A stretch of DNA of 64,000 nt from Ignavibacteria bacterium UBA7675 (lineage in GTDB: Bacteria; Bacteroidota; Ignavibacteria; Kapaibacteriales; UB7675). Positions 8,460 through 16,574 of this stretch are shown here, in pieces. Below the pieces are notes generated by a model. That model was given only the letters and a program-made list of their open reading frames with translations, had not been told where the DNA came from and ran no database searches. Made by a program: the position numbers and the translations under genes. The stretch lies in NCBI GenBank assembly GCA_002483085.1, contig DLHF01000044.1:1806-65805 (forward strand), read 5' to 3'. Position 1 is the first letter of the stretch; every line of letters begins with the position of its first letter.

Positions 8460-9233
8460 ATGTATATTTTTGGTCGCAACACAATCACAGAGGCATTGAC
8501 CTCTGGCAAGACTGTCGATAAAATTTTTATTTCATTTGGTGTACAAGGCGAGGCTATCGACCGGATTTGGACGCTGGCCAGAAAGCGCGGCGTGCACTGT
8601 GGCACTATGGACAGGCGAAAGTTTACGGCGCTGGAGCGCGAGATTGAAGCCAACAACGAGCGCACGCAGGGGGTTATTGCGCTGGTGTCGGAGCTGGAGA
8701 TTATGAGTGTAAGCGATTTGATGGAGCGCAGCTATGCACAAACCGAAACGCCATTGCTTGTAGCGCTTGATGGTATTACCGACCCGCACAATCTTGGAGC
8801 AATCGCTCGATCAGCCGAAGGAGTAGGTGCCAACGGGCTTATTGTGCCCGAGCGCAATGCTGCACCGCTTACCGGGACGGCAGTAAAAGTATCGGCAGGA
8901 GCACTTGAGCATGTACTGATTGGGCGAGCGCCGACGATATCCATTGCTCTCCAGGATGCGCGCAACGCGGGCTTTACGGTGATAGGAACCGACGACAAGG
9001 CCGAGCATCTGTACACAGAGCCCTTGTACGAAGGTCCTGTGCTGCTAGTAATAGGAAGCGAAGGCGAGGGGATGCACCCGGCAGTGAGAAAGCAGTGCGA
9101 CCACCTTGTGCGTATTCCTATGGCTGGTAAAGTGTCGTCGCTGAATGCTTCGGTCTCCGCCGGAGTTATACTTTTTGAAATGTTGCGCCAGCGCTCGCAG
9201 CACACAGCAGAGGAAACGCATGAGTCGGAATAG
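8460..9233 (+). CDS. rlmB: TrmH-family 23S rRNA 2'-O-methyltransferase (RlmB type)
   Basis: A SPOUT (trefoil-knot) methyltransferase that uses SAM to methylate a ribose 2'-OH, probably G2251 of 23S rRNA. The N-terminal substrate-binding domain starts MYIFGRNTITEAL. Motif 1 (ALDGITDPHNLGAIARSAEGVG), motif 2 (VIGSEGEGMHPAVR) and motif 3 (IPMAGKVSSLNASVSAGVILFE) are intact. The length of 257 residues is typical. The exact target nucleotide is inferred from the family and could be a tRNA. The next small gene starts inside its last codons. Confidence 0.9.
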   Translation: MYIFGRNTITEALTSGKTVDKIFISFGVQGEAIDRIWTLARKRGVHCGTMDRRKFTALEREIEANNERTQGVIALVSELEIMSVSDLMERSYAQTETPLLVALDGITDPHNLGAIARSAEGVGANGLIVPERNAAPLTGTAVKVSAGALEHVLIGRAPTISIALQDARNAGFTVIGTDDKAEHLYTEPLYEGPVLLVIGSEGEGMHPAVRKQCDHLVRIPMAGKVSSLNASVSAGVILFEMLRQRSQHTAEETHESE

Positions 9234-9462
9234 TGCGGGTTCGCGTTTTGCGCGGTGGATGAAGCTCGGAGCGGTGGGGATATGCCTAGCGTTGCCGCTG
9301 TGCGGTGGATGGTGCCAGCGCTACAAGGATCAAACCGAGCGAACCGAACGCATGAGGCACTACTATGATTCGGTGCTGCGTGCCGAACGGATATACAAAG
9401 ATTCGATTTCGCGCGAGCTTCTGAAAAAAGAGCGCGACAGCTTGGAAACCCAGCCTCGGTAG
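9220..9462 (+). CDS. Small membrane-anchored or secreted hypothetical protein
   Basis: 80 residues from ATG 9220, overlapping the end of rlmB by 14 bases, which suggests translational coupling. A basic N terminus (MSRNSAGSRFARWMK) is followed by a hydrophobic stretch LGAVGICLALPLCGGW. The remainder is a charged helix rich in Arg, Glu and Tyr with heptad-like spacing (RMRHYYDSVLRAERIYKDSISRELLKKERD). It may be a single-pass anchored coiled coil. I do not recognise a family. Confidence 0.55.
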   Translation: MSRNSAGSRFARWMKLGAVGICLALPLCGGWCQRYKDQTERTERMRHYYDSVLRAERIYKDSISRELLKKERDSLETQPR

Positions 9463-9547
9463 TTCTGTCTTTATAGAGAAGCCCTGCCCATAATTTTTTT
9501 TTCGCTGGGGTGAAACAGGGTTGCTGCTCCATGTGTCATTGTCTGCG

Positions 9548-10117
9548 ATGACAACACAGACTATGCGTACATACAGCGACAGAGAACTGTACAATCTGCT
9601 CGACGGTGCCGAACCGACGGCGGCACAGGCATTTGCAGAGTTGTACGACCGGCATTCGTCGCGGGTGTATCTCTATTGCCGTAGGATACTGGGCGACGGC
9701 AATCAGGCAGATGACATGTTTCAGGAAGCATTCCTGAAGCTGCTGCAGTGCGCCCGTGAAGCGCGCCCGGTCGATAATATTCCCGCTTATCTTCTCCGTA
9801 TTGCACGCAATCTGTGCCTGAATGCGCGGCGCAGCCCGGCGTATGTCACCGTAGCTCTCGAAGAATTTCATTTGCCTGTCGATCCCGGTTACTCGTTCGA
9901 ATCTGTCGAGCTTGCTAGGCTTGTAGCTACGGCGCTGGAACTTCTGCACGACGAATACCGCGAAGCCCTTGCTCTGCAGGTGTATGGCGAACTCAGCTAT
10001 CAGGAAATTGCCGAAGTACTCGGTGTTCCGGTCTCGACAGTACGCAACCGCATCGTGCGGGCCAAGAAAAAAGTACGTGACATTTTGTCTGGGTATATGC
10101 AGGAAATGAGAAATTGA
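9548..10117 (+). CDS. ECF-type RNA polymerase sigma factor
   Basis: 189 residues. Region 2 is FAELYDRHSSRVYLYCRRILG...ADDMFQEAFLKLLQ, the -10-binding and core-binding helices. Region 4 is LALQVYGELSYQEIAEVLGVPVSTVRNRIVRAKKKV, a helix-turn-helix. Region 3 is missing, as in the ECF class. Start ATG 9548 (MTTQTMRTYSDRE); an open TTG-led extension upstream has no support. The next gene, 34 bases downstream, looks like its membrane anti-sigma factor, so this is a typical sigma/anti-sigma pair that senses the envelope. Confidence 0.92.
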   Translation: MTTQTMRTYSDRELYNLLDGAEPTAAQAFAELYDRHSSRVYLYCRRILGDGNQADDMFQEAFLKLLQCAREARPVDNIPAYLLRIARNLCLNARRSPAYVTVALEEFHLPVDPGYSFESVELARLVATALELLHDEYREALALQVYGELSYQEIAEVLGVPVSTVRNRIVRAKKKVRDILSGYMQEMRN

Positions 10118-10151
10118 CGGCAGCACAACTGGATATTTGCAAGAATTCTCT

Positions 10152-11447
10152 ATGAATGATTTTTCTCCATCGGAACTTATCTATCTGTACATCGATGGCG
10201 AGGCAGATGTCAGCCAGCAGGCTGCGTTGTTTGCTGCTCTGGCGCACGACAGCGATCTACAGGCAGAATTTAATGACGCGCTATCCCTGCGGCTTTCGGT
10301 GTCTAACGAAGTGCGGAGTACAGTTCCTGAGCCTGCTCTGAAGCACTCGCTTTTGCAAAAAGCTGGTTTTACTTCGGGTGCCAGTGCCATTGGTTCTGTT
10401 ACTACAGCTCATGCGCCGGTAGCAGCAAGCTGGTTCGCTGGCATAAAAGGCATGGTAATTCCGGTGCTTACTATGCTTTCCGGTATTGTGATGCTGGCCA
10501 CAGGTTCGGCACTATGGTATAATAGCACTACCAATACAAATACAGCGACAACTGATGAGCAGGTGGGTACGCATGATGCTGCGGCTCTGGCACAATCCGA
10601 TATGTATAATGCTCCGGCTGCTGTGCAGTCCGAGCCCAATCTGCCTGTTGCTGAACAAGAAGCTGTTCGCGAGCGTCGCAGTGCGGCCTTTGGTGCTACA
10701 TCAATAGCAGAGCGCGGTAAACAGACGCCTGCCGTTGCAGTTCGGCGCAGAGCGGAATCTGCACTATACAATAGAGCGCCGACCGAGGCGAATAATATAG
10801 CCGATGAGAACACGGAGGAGATGACAGCAAACCGGATGGGAATGATTACTTCTGCGGCTACAGTGGCGCCGGAACTGTCTTCTGCCGAGTTCACTGCTGC
10901 TATGTCTCCAGAAATAATTGACGATCTCGGAGATGTTCATGCCCTGTTTGCTGCCGATGAATCCAGCTCTTTTAGCTGGGGAGTACAGGCGCGCGGAATT
11001 ATCGGTTTGCGACTTTTTCCGTGGCGGGAGATGGGGACGGCCTCCGATGTGCTCGACAACACGGTGATAGGCGCTACATGGATTATCAACGACGAGCACA
11101 GCGCTGGTGTGGAAATGGGGCGGGAAGTCCTTCCCATGTTTGTTCTCAATAAGAATGGCGAACTCCGCGAAACTCAGTCGCTGATGTGGGGTGGGGTAAT
11201 GTACCGCTATGCACCAGAACTCGTGCAGCTTTCCGATGGCCTACGTCCCTTTGTCGCTGGCTTCGCCGGGGGCTCTGTTTCTGGGCCATTGCTCAAGTCC
11301 ACTGTTGGCTTGCTGTGGAAGCCCGCTACTCATATCCAGTTCACGCTCGGTGCCGAAGGAACGTTTTTGATGTATCGCTACCAGCAGCAATGGTACGGCA
11401 CGCAAAAGCTCGGAGTAAGCTATGGCGTAACAGTGGTGTTCCCGTAG
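10152..11447 (+). CDS. Anti-sigma-like inner-membrane protein joined to a beta-barrel-like C-terminal domain
   Basis: 431 residues from ATG 10152. The N terminus (about 1-75) resembles a short anti-sigma domain (LIYLYIDGEADVSQQAALFAALAHDSDLQAEFN) without the zinc-binding Cys. One membrane segment follows at about 100-122 (GMVIPVLTMLSGIVMLATGSALWY). A Thr/Ala/Glu-rich linker (about 125-255) comes next. The last 170 residues are beta-rich with alternating patterns (GVQARGIIGLRLFPW, FVAGFAGGSV, IQFTLGAEGTFLMYRYQQQWYGTQKLGVSYGVTVVFP), like an outer-membrane barrel. Position after the ECF gene supports the anti-sigma role. The topology of such a fusion is puzzling. Confidence 0.7.
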   Translation: MNDFSPSELIYLYIDGEADVSQQAALFAALAHDSDLQAEFNDALSLRLSVSNEVRSTVPEPALKHSLLQKAGFTSGASAIGSVTTAHAPVAASWFAGIKGMVIPVLTMLSGIVMLATGSALWYNSTTNTNTATTDEQVGTHDAAALAQSDMYNAPAAVQSEPNLPVAEQEAVRERRSAAFGATSIAERGKQTPAVAVRRRAESALYNRAPTEANNIADENTEEMTANRMGMITSAATVAPELSSAEFTAAMSPEIIDDLGDVHALFAADESSSFSWGVQARGIIGLRLFPWREMGTASDVLDNTVIGATWIINDEHSAGVEMGREVLPMFVLNKNGELRETQSLMWGGVMYRYAPELVQLSDGLRPFVAGFAGGSVSGPLLKSTVGLLWKPATHIQFTLGAEGTFLMYRYQQQWYGTQKLGVSYGVTVVFP

Positions 11448-11488
11448 ATATGCGTACTGAACTAATCTCTTCTAATAGCAAAGCAATT

Positions 11489-12559
11489 ATGCGAACTACA
11501 CTCCAGGCTCTGCTTCTGGCTGCTTCTCTTTTGGTAGGCTGCCAAGAGAGTTCGATAGCACCGCATAATTATAAAACGGATGTCAGATTAGGCGATCTGT
11601 ACTACACCGTGATCGATGGCAATGGAGACCCGGCAGTGTATGCGATTGAAGCCAATGGTATAAACAGGCACTTAATCGCAAATCGAAGCGCGATCTTTGG
11701 CCCATTGGTGAACGGGGAGTTTGTCTGTGTGCAGCTCCCTAATGGTATGGCTGTTTGCTCGCTTACCGGCGATGTGCTGAATGTAGTCCAGCCTCCCCCT
11801 GCCGACTTTACAGCCCATCCTATACTTTCGCCTGCGGGGAATAAGGTCGTGTATCGCAAGACCGCATTTGTGAAGCTGGATCAGCTCTCCGAGCTGCATG
11901 TGGTCAACAGCGATGGGAGCAGCGATGTTGTGGTAGAGCCAGAAGCTGCCAGCGAAACCGTTCCTGTGTGGTCGCCCGATGGTGCAATGATAGCCTACCT
12001 GAAGCAAGGCGTCGAACAGGGTGGCCTGAACAGAGATTCGCTTTTTGTGATCAACAGCGATGGCACCAACAAGCGGTTTCTTACGGCTGAAGCTGTAAGT
12101 ATGAACAATAATTTTGAAAGCCTCGATTGGTCGCCAGATGGTACACGACTTGTCTGTGTCACCGAAACAAGCAGCGAGGTCTACGAAATACTTCTCGTGG
12201 ATGCCGCCAGTGGTGCGACCGAGCAACTCACCTTCGACGGACTGCCAAAAGCCATGCCCGTGTGGTCGCCCGATAGCAGAACTATTGCTTATGTGGCAGC
12301 AGACAGGACGACAGGACTGGCTCGTATGTCTGTTTTTACCATAGGTGCAGATGGCTCGGACAAAAGACAGTACTTTGTTGCGCTGGGCGAAATCCTTGCA
12401 TTTCCCCAGTGGTCGCCCGATGGTGCATACATTGCTATGACTGAGTTCAACGGCAATGCTCCCATCGAGGGAGCTGGATTGCTCAAGGTGCTCAATATCA
12501 GCAGCGGCGATGTACAGATGATCGACCTTGCTGTTTACAAGGCATTCTGGAAAAAATAG
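11489..12559 (+). CDS. TolB-like beta-propeller lipoprotein
   Basis: 356 residues. MRTTLQALLLAASLLVGC is a lipoprotein signal with Cys at residue 18. The body carries at least four WSPDG/WSPDS propeller motifs (VPVWSPDGAMIAYL, LDWSPDGTRLVCV, PVWSPDSRTIAYV, PQWSPDGAYIAM), the blade signature of TolB/WD40-like PD40 repeats. Start ATG 11489, 41 bases after the previous stop. The set ECF, anti-sigma, propeller lipoprotein reads in one direction and is probably one operon. The propeller could be a periplasmic sensor or cargo for the signalling pair (inference). Confidence 0.82.
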   Translation: MRTTLQALLLAASLLVGCQESSIAPHNYKTDVRLGDLYYTVIDGNGDPAVYAIEANGINRHLIANRSAIFGPLVNGEFVCVQLPNGMAVCSLTGDVLNVVQPPPADFTAHPILSPAGNKVVYRKTAFVKLDQLSELHVVNSDGSSDVVVEPEAASETVPVWSPDGAMIAYLKQGVEQGGLNRDSLFVINSDGTNKRFLTAEAVSMNNNFESLDWSPDGTRLVCVTETSSEVYEILLVDAASGATEQLTFDGLPKAMPVWSPDSRTIAYVAADRTTGLARMSVFTIGADGSDKRQYFVALGEILAFPQWSPDGAYIAMTEFNGNAPIEGAGLLKVLNISSGDVQMIDLAVYKAFWKK

Positions 12560-12663
12560 TACAGGTTTTCATTGATGAGCAGATGGCGGGATTGCTGGCG
12601 GCGGCAATTCCGTTGTCTGTTTTAAAGCGGTTTTTACAGGATAGCAAGTGTGGAGTACAAACA

Positions 12664-12701
12664 AAAAGTGCAGTCATCGCACTGCGACAGACTGCACTTT
12701 T
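12664..12701. terminator. Bidirectional terminator between convergent genes
   Basis: AAAAGTGCAGTC (12664-12675) pairs perfectly with 12690-12701 across a 14-base loop. A- and T-tracts flank both sides, so it serves the propeller-lipoprotein gene and the helicase gene. Confidence 0.9.
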
Positions 12702-12720
12702 ATACACGAGCGAGTTGCTC

Positions 12721-14421
12721 TTATTTTCTGCGGCGTTGTTTGCTTCTATCGCCGAAGTCCGAAGCATACGCTTTTTTCTTCCAGTCGCCACCATCTCTTG
12801 CAGGTTTATTGCCCGAGGGAGCGCCGCCGGATATTTGTACTTTCAGGCTGCGTCCGCCCACTGTTTTGCCAGCAAAAGCCTTGACAACGCGCTCCACATA
12901 TTGATTTTCCACGCCAAAGAACGATATAATATCGCGCGTGGTAATCCTACCGATAGAGGTCTTTTTCAGACCAGTGGTATCGAGCAGATAGCGGAACAGC
13001 TTGCCTTTATCGAAGCCGTCTTTAGTACCTACAAAGATTTTCATATCAGTAAAGTTGTCGTTGCTGATACGCTCGCGATCATTGTCTTCACCGTGGTCGA
13101 AGTTCAGATCGGGAGCATCTTTATAGTACTGAAGGAAGCGATTAAACTCAATCGAAGCGAATCGCTTGATAAGTTCTTCTTTGTTGATATCGGCCAGTTC
13201 GTCCATAATCTGCGGCAGATACGGATCGATAGCGTGGTTGTCTACCTCCACATTAGTAACATTGTGGATGATATTAAAGAGCTGTTGTTCGCATACCTCG
13301 GCGCCACTCGGTATTTGGCGGCGGGTAAATTTTGTTTTTGTCAGGCGTTCGAGCTGGCGCAATCTGCCGAATTCACGGCTGTGCAGGATCGATATCGACA
13401 CACCTGTTTTGCCTGCCCGTGCGGTACGACCGCTGCGGTGTGTGTAGCTTTCCAGATCGTCGGGGATAGAGTAGTGGATCACGTGTGTAATATCGCTCAC
13501 GTCGATACCTCGGGCAGCTACGTCGGTAGCCACGAGAATACTGATAGAGCGTTCACGGAAGCGGCCCATCACTTTATCGCGCTGCTGCTGGTTCAGGTCG
13601 CCGTGCAGAGCATCGGCATTATAGCCATCGCGTATCAGCCGCTCGGCAATTTCCTGTGCTTCGATTTTAGTTGCCGTAAAGACAATACTAAAAATCTTAG
13701 GATGAACATCCACAATGCGCTTCAGCGTAGCATATTTTTCCCGAGCGCGTGTTACGTAGTACACGTGTTCGATGGACGTATTTTGTGTGGACTGGCTATC
13801 GACACTGAGCTCGCGTGGAGACACCATGTAGCGGTGAGCGATATTACGCACACCGTCGGACATTGTAGCCGAGAACAGCCACGTTGTCCGATTGTCGTTT
13901 ACTGAGGCAAGAATAGTATCAATATCGTCCTTAAAGCCCATATCGAGCATTTCGTCTGCTTCGTCGAGCACCACGTAGTCGACTGTGGAGAGGTCAACAG
14001 CTCCGCGCTGCATCAGGTCGAGCAGGCGTCCGGGAGTAGCAATGACGATATGTGCTCCCTGTTTGAGCTCAGAAATTTGCTTGCCGATACCGGTACCACC
14101 ATACACAGCACGCACCGAGGCACCACCTGAATGGCTTGCATAGTTTTGCAGATCTTTTGATATCTGCACACAGAGTTCACGCGTGGGGCAGAGCACCAGC
14201 GCTTGTGTAGACGATGAGGAGAAATCGCATAGCTGAATCAGCGGTAGACCAAATGCTGCTGTCTTGCCGGTACCTGTCCGTGCCAGACCTATAACATCAG
14301 TATCGCCGCCGAGAAGAATGGGAATAGCTTCGCGCTGAATGGGAGTGGGGATCTGAAAGCCGAGTTGCGTTACCGCCTCTACGAGATTCTCGTGAAGGCC
14401 GAGAGCGCTAAATTGATTCAT
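12721..14421 (-). CDS. deaD: DEAD-box ATP-dependent RNA helicase (DeaD/CsdA type)
   Basis: 566 residues. It unwinds RNA duplexes in ribosome assembly, RNA decay or cold adaptation. The Q motif is near 24-30, Walker A ARTGTGKT at 47-54, PTREL at 79-83, TPGR at 129-132, DEAD at 153-156 and SAT at 184-186. VATDVAARGIDV and HRSGRTARAG follow in the second RecA domain. A DbpA-like RNA-binding domain is visible near 470-540 (MKIFVGTKDGFDKGKLFRYLLDTTGL...IGRITTRDIISFFGVE). A basic tail ends SKQRRRK. Start ATG 14421. It is a single gene, divergent from bioY. Confidence 0.93.
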   Translation of the reverse strand: MNQFSALGLHENLVEAVTQLGFQIPTPIQREAIPILLGGDTDVIGLARTGTGKTAAFGLPLIQLCDFSSSSTQALVLCPTRELCVQISKDLQNYASHSGGASVRAVYGGTGIGKQISELKQGAHIVIATPGRLLDLMQRGAVDLSTVDYVVLDEADEMLDMGFKDDIDTILASVNDNRTTWLFSATMSDGVRNIAHRYMVSPRELSVDSQSTQNTSIEHVYYVTRAREKYATLKRIVDVHPKIFSIVFTATKIEAQEIAERLIRDGYNADALHGDLNQQQRDKVMGRFRERSISILVATDVAARGIDVSDITHVIHYSIPDDLESYTHRSGRTARAGKTGVSISILHSREFGRLRQLERLTKTKFTRRQIPSGAEVCEQQLFNIIHNVTNVEVDNHAIDPYLPQIMDELADINKEELIKRFASIEFNRFLQYYKDAPDLNFDHGEDNDRERISNDNFTDMKIFVGTKDGFDKGKLFRYLLDTTGLKKTSIGRITTRDIISFFGVENQYVERVVKAFAGKTVGGRSLKVQISGGAPSGNKPARDGGDWKKKAYASDFGDRSKQRRRK

Positions 14422-14638
14422 GCAGAAGTAGAAAAGTTGGCTGCCGGCAAACCCCGTCTAATTAAGCGACGAAAAACGATTCACACCGACAGGTGTACAC
14501 AATAATCGGTTAATAGACTGATAAGCGTAGTCTTTATTGTTATGATTCTGCTATAAAGTCTATCAGGATCAGTGCTTCTTTCCTGTTAGTGTTTTTTTTC
14601 CTATCATTGCGCCGTTTTTATCATGTTCGGGAGAATCA

Positions 14639-15223
14639 ATGATTATGATGTCGACTGTGCGCTCATATGTAGCGCAGGCTTCCAAGCGCAGCGCTTCTGG
14701 GGCGCTGAGCACAACCGATCTCGCGCTTGCGCTTGCAGGAAGTGCTCTTGTGGCACTGTTCGCGCAGGTAGAACTTCCCTTCTGGCCTGTGCCATTTACC
14801 GGCCAGACATTTGGCGTCCTGCTTGCGGCTGTGCTGCTGGGGCGTGTACGTGGCGCGCTGGGGCTACTGCTGTATCTGCTCGAAGGCGCAGTTGGTCTGC
14901 CAGTGTTTGCCGGAGGCGGCGCCGGGCTTGCCGTTCTGCTCGGGCCAACTGGTGGCTATCTGTTAGGCTTTGTTGCCGCTGCATGGGTTGTGGGTTCGCT
15001 GTGCGAGCGCGGATGGGCGTCTTCATGGAGCAAAACGCTTGCGGCCATGACTCTCGGAACGCTTGTTGTTTTTGCCTTTGGTGTACCTTGGCTGGCGCTG
15101 TTTGTGGGCGGTTGGCCTGCAATTACTTATGGCTTTGTGCCGTTTCTTGTGAACGATGTTGTGAAAATTCTGGCTGTATCGCTTATTGCACGAGGAGTGC
15201 ACGGCACTCAGCAGTTGCAGTAA
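14639..15223 (+). CDS. bioY: Biotin transporter BioY (ECF transporter S component)
   Basis: 194-residue integral membrane protein; the biotin-binding S component of an energy-coupling-factor transporter. The family motif VELPFWPVPFTGQTFGVLLAAVLLG is at about 43-67. LLYLLEGAVGLPVFAGGGAG and LGPTGGYLLGF follow, then further membrane helices. A GGGAG ribosome-binding site ends five bases before ATG 14639, which favours that start over the in-frame ATGs at 14645 and 14648. No ECF ATPase or T component is nearby, so it uses a shared module or works alone. No clear BirA operator was found in the upstream 200 bases. Confidence 0.94.
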   Translation: MIMMSTVRSYVAQASKRSASGALSTTDLALALAGSALVALFAQVELPFWPVPFTGQTFGVLLAAVLLGRVRGALGLLLYLLEGAVGLPVFAGGGAGLAVLLGPTGGYLLGFVAAAWVVGSLCERGWASSWSKTLAAMTLGTLVVFAFGVPWLALFVGGWPAITYGFVPFLVNDVVKILAVSLIARGVHGTQQLQ

Positions 15224-15241
15224 GCCTGCGCATCGTATTGT

Positions 15242-15276
15242 ACAGCCCGGACAGACATATGTTCTGTTCGGGCTGT
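15242..15276. terminator. Hairpin between convergent bioY and PAP2 genes
   Basis: ACAGCCCGGACAGA (15242-15255) pairs 13 of 14 with 15263-15276 across a seven-base loop. The T-tracts are weak on both sides, but its position between two convergent genes suggests a shared terminator. Confidence 0.65.
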
Positions 15277-15281
15277 GTGCT

Positions 15282-16028
15282 TTAAGCGTGAGCCTGTTCG
15301 CGCTTTCTTTTTCGCCTGTTTGTATAGAGCCTTAATGTGCGAAATGCGAGAATGCAGACGACCATCCAGCAGAGCCCTCCTGCAAAGCCCGCAGCGACGT
15401 CGCTCGGGTAGTGTACGCCGAGGTAAATACGGCTTATACCTATGACAATCACAAGGGCTGAAAGCGCAAAAGTCGCTGAAATTTTCATCCACATACGCGG
15501 AAGATAATTCCATGCTATATAGATGAGAAATCCGTAAAAGGCGATGCTGCTCATCGCATGCCCGCTTGGAAAGCTCTGTGCCGATACTACCACGAGGTGT
15601 TCGCCCGGTGGCCGCTCGCGTCCTATGATATTTTTCAAGATGAGATTAATCGCGCCCGTGCTGGCAAGGACAGTGCCTATCTGGATAGAAAGCAGCCAAT
15701 TGTGCCGCCTAAAGTAAAAATACACAGCCGTAGCGAGCATAAACACACTGTAGGCTATCACATCGCCGAGATGCGTGGTCCTGCTCAGCACTGCGGTAAG
15801 CGCGCTGGTGCGGCTGGCAATGATAGGCCGGGCTATTGCGTTGTCGAATGCCGTTATTTGATGAGAGAGAAGCGCTTCGGTAATGTCGATAAAACCGTAC
15901 AGTGCTGTAATGCACAGGACAAGGCCCACTGCGAGGGTAATCGCATAGCCTGTGTATTCTTTGCGCTCGTGGCGGATGTATCGGAACGACCGGAGCAGAT
16001 CGCTGATTATCGTGTTCAGGGGTGCCAA
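15282..16028 (-). CDS. PAP2-superfamily membrane phosphatase
   Basis: 248 residues with about six membrane helices and the three PAP2 motifs: KNIIGRERP, SFPSGHAMSS and SRIYLGVHYPSDVAAG. This predicts a vanadate-sensitive lipid phosphatase, for example on undecaprenyl pyrophosphate, phosphatidylglycerol phosphate or lipid A. The start is unusual: no ATG fits, and TTG 16028 is preceded by an AAAGGA ribosome-binding site about nine bases upstream. The YciI-like gene lies 74 bases upstream on the same strand, so they may be co-transcribed. The substrate cannot be told from sequence. Confidence 0.9.
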   Translation of the reverse strand: MAPLNTIISDLLRSFRYIRHERKEYTGYAITLAVGLVLCITALYGFIDITEALLSHQITAFDNAIARPIIASRTSALTAVLSRTTHLGDVIAYSVFMLATAVYFYFRRHNWLLSIQIGTVLASTGAINLILKNIIGRERPPGEHLVVVSAQSFPSGHAMSSIAFYGFLIYIAWNYLPRMWMKISATFALSALVIVIGISRIYLGVHYPSDVAAGFAGGLCWMVVCILAFRTLRLYTNRRKRKREQAHA

Positions 16029-16102
16029 GAGAGTGTCCTTTTCGTATGGAGTTGTAAATGTCTAACAGCCAGTGCCTTTGTTTTTTCACACAAAGCTATT
16101 GG

Positions 16103-16417
16103 CTATTCTTTTATGGCTATGTGATAGGGAAACAGCTCTGCTGTCATGACGCCGTTGCTCACTGCTGGATCGTTTTCCATAATCTGCTGTGCTTCTTCCT
16201 GCGAAGCCGCGCGGAAAATCGCAAGGCCGAATGTGGTGTCGAGGCTTGTCGTTGTTCGTCCAGCCAGAACGAGTTTGCCTTCTGCCAGCAGCTTTTGCAG
16301 GTAAGAAAAATGTTCGCCGATAATACCGTTTTCTTTGTCCGTCCAGTTGTGCTCATTGTGAAGACTCGACACGAGCTGGAGGCGATAAAGAAATTCCTGC
16401 TGCGTAGGATGTTCCAT
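16103..16417 (-). CDS. YciI-like protein
   Basis: 104 residues of the YciI/YCII ferredoxin-like fold. The pattern HNEHNWTDKENGIIGEHFSYLQKLLAEGKLVLAGRT, then FGLAIFRAASQEEAQQIMENDPAVSNGVMTAELFPY, matches the family, including the His/Asp pair thought to form the active site. Family members are small cytosolic proteins of mostly unknown activity; some are dehalogenase- or hydrolase-like. Start ATG 16417. It is upstream of the PAP2 gene on the same strand. Confidence 0.85.
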   Translation of the reverse strand: MEHPTQQEFLYRLQLVSSLHNEHNWTDKENGIIGEHFSYLQKLLAEGKLVLAGRTTTSLDTTFGLAIFRAASQEEAQQIMENDPAVSNGVMTAELFPYHIAIKE

Positions 16418-16574
16418 AGATATGTTGTAGGTGTTGCGATCTGATTATTTCGTACTCGCACACAACCGTGTGGGTAACGAGCCAGCCATTATAATACGGA
16501 AACCTTTGGAAAGAGAGAAAGTGGTAAGGGGAAAAAAGTCTGGCCGTGCACACTGGCTATAGATGAGCCTTGCG

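Noticed and set aside
12583..13905. Open frame of about 440 codons on the plus strand
   Set aside because: It is antisense to the DEAD-box helicase and would run through the terminator hairpin.
14440..14638. Possible BirA or BioR operator upstream of bioY
   Set aside because: Partial inverted repeats (CTGATA / TATCAG) are present but do not match the known operator consensus well enough.
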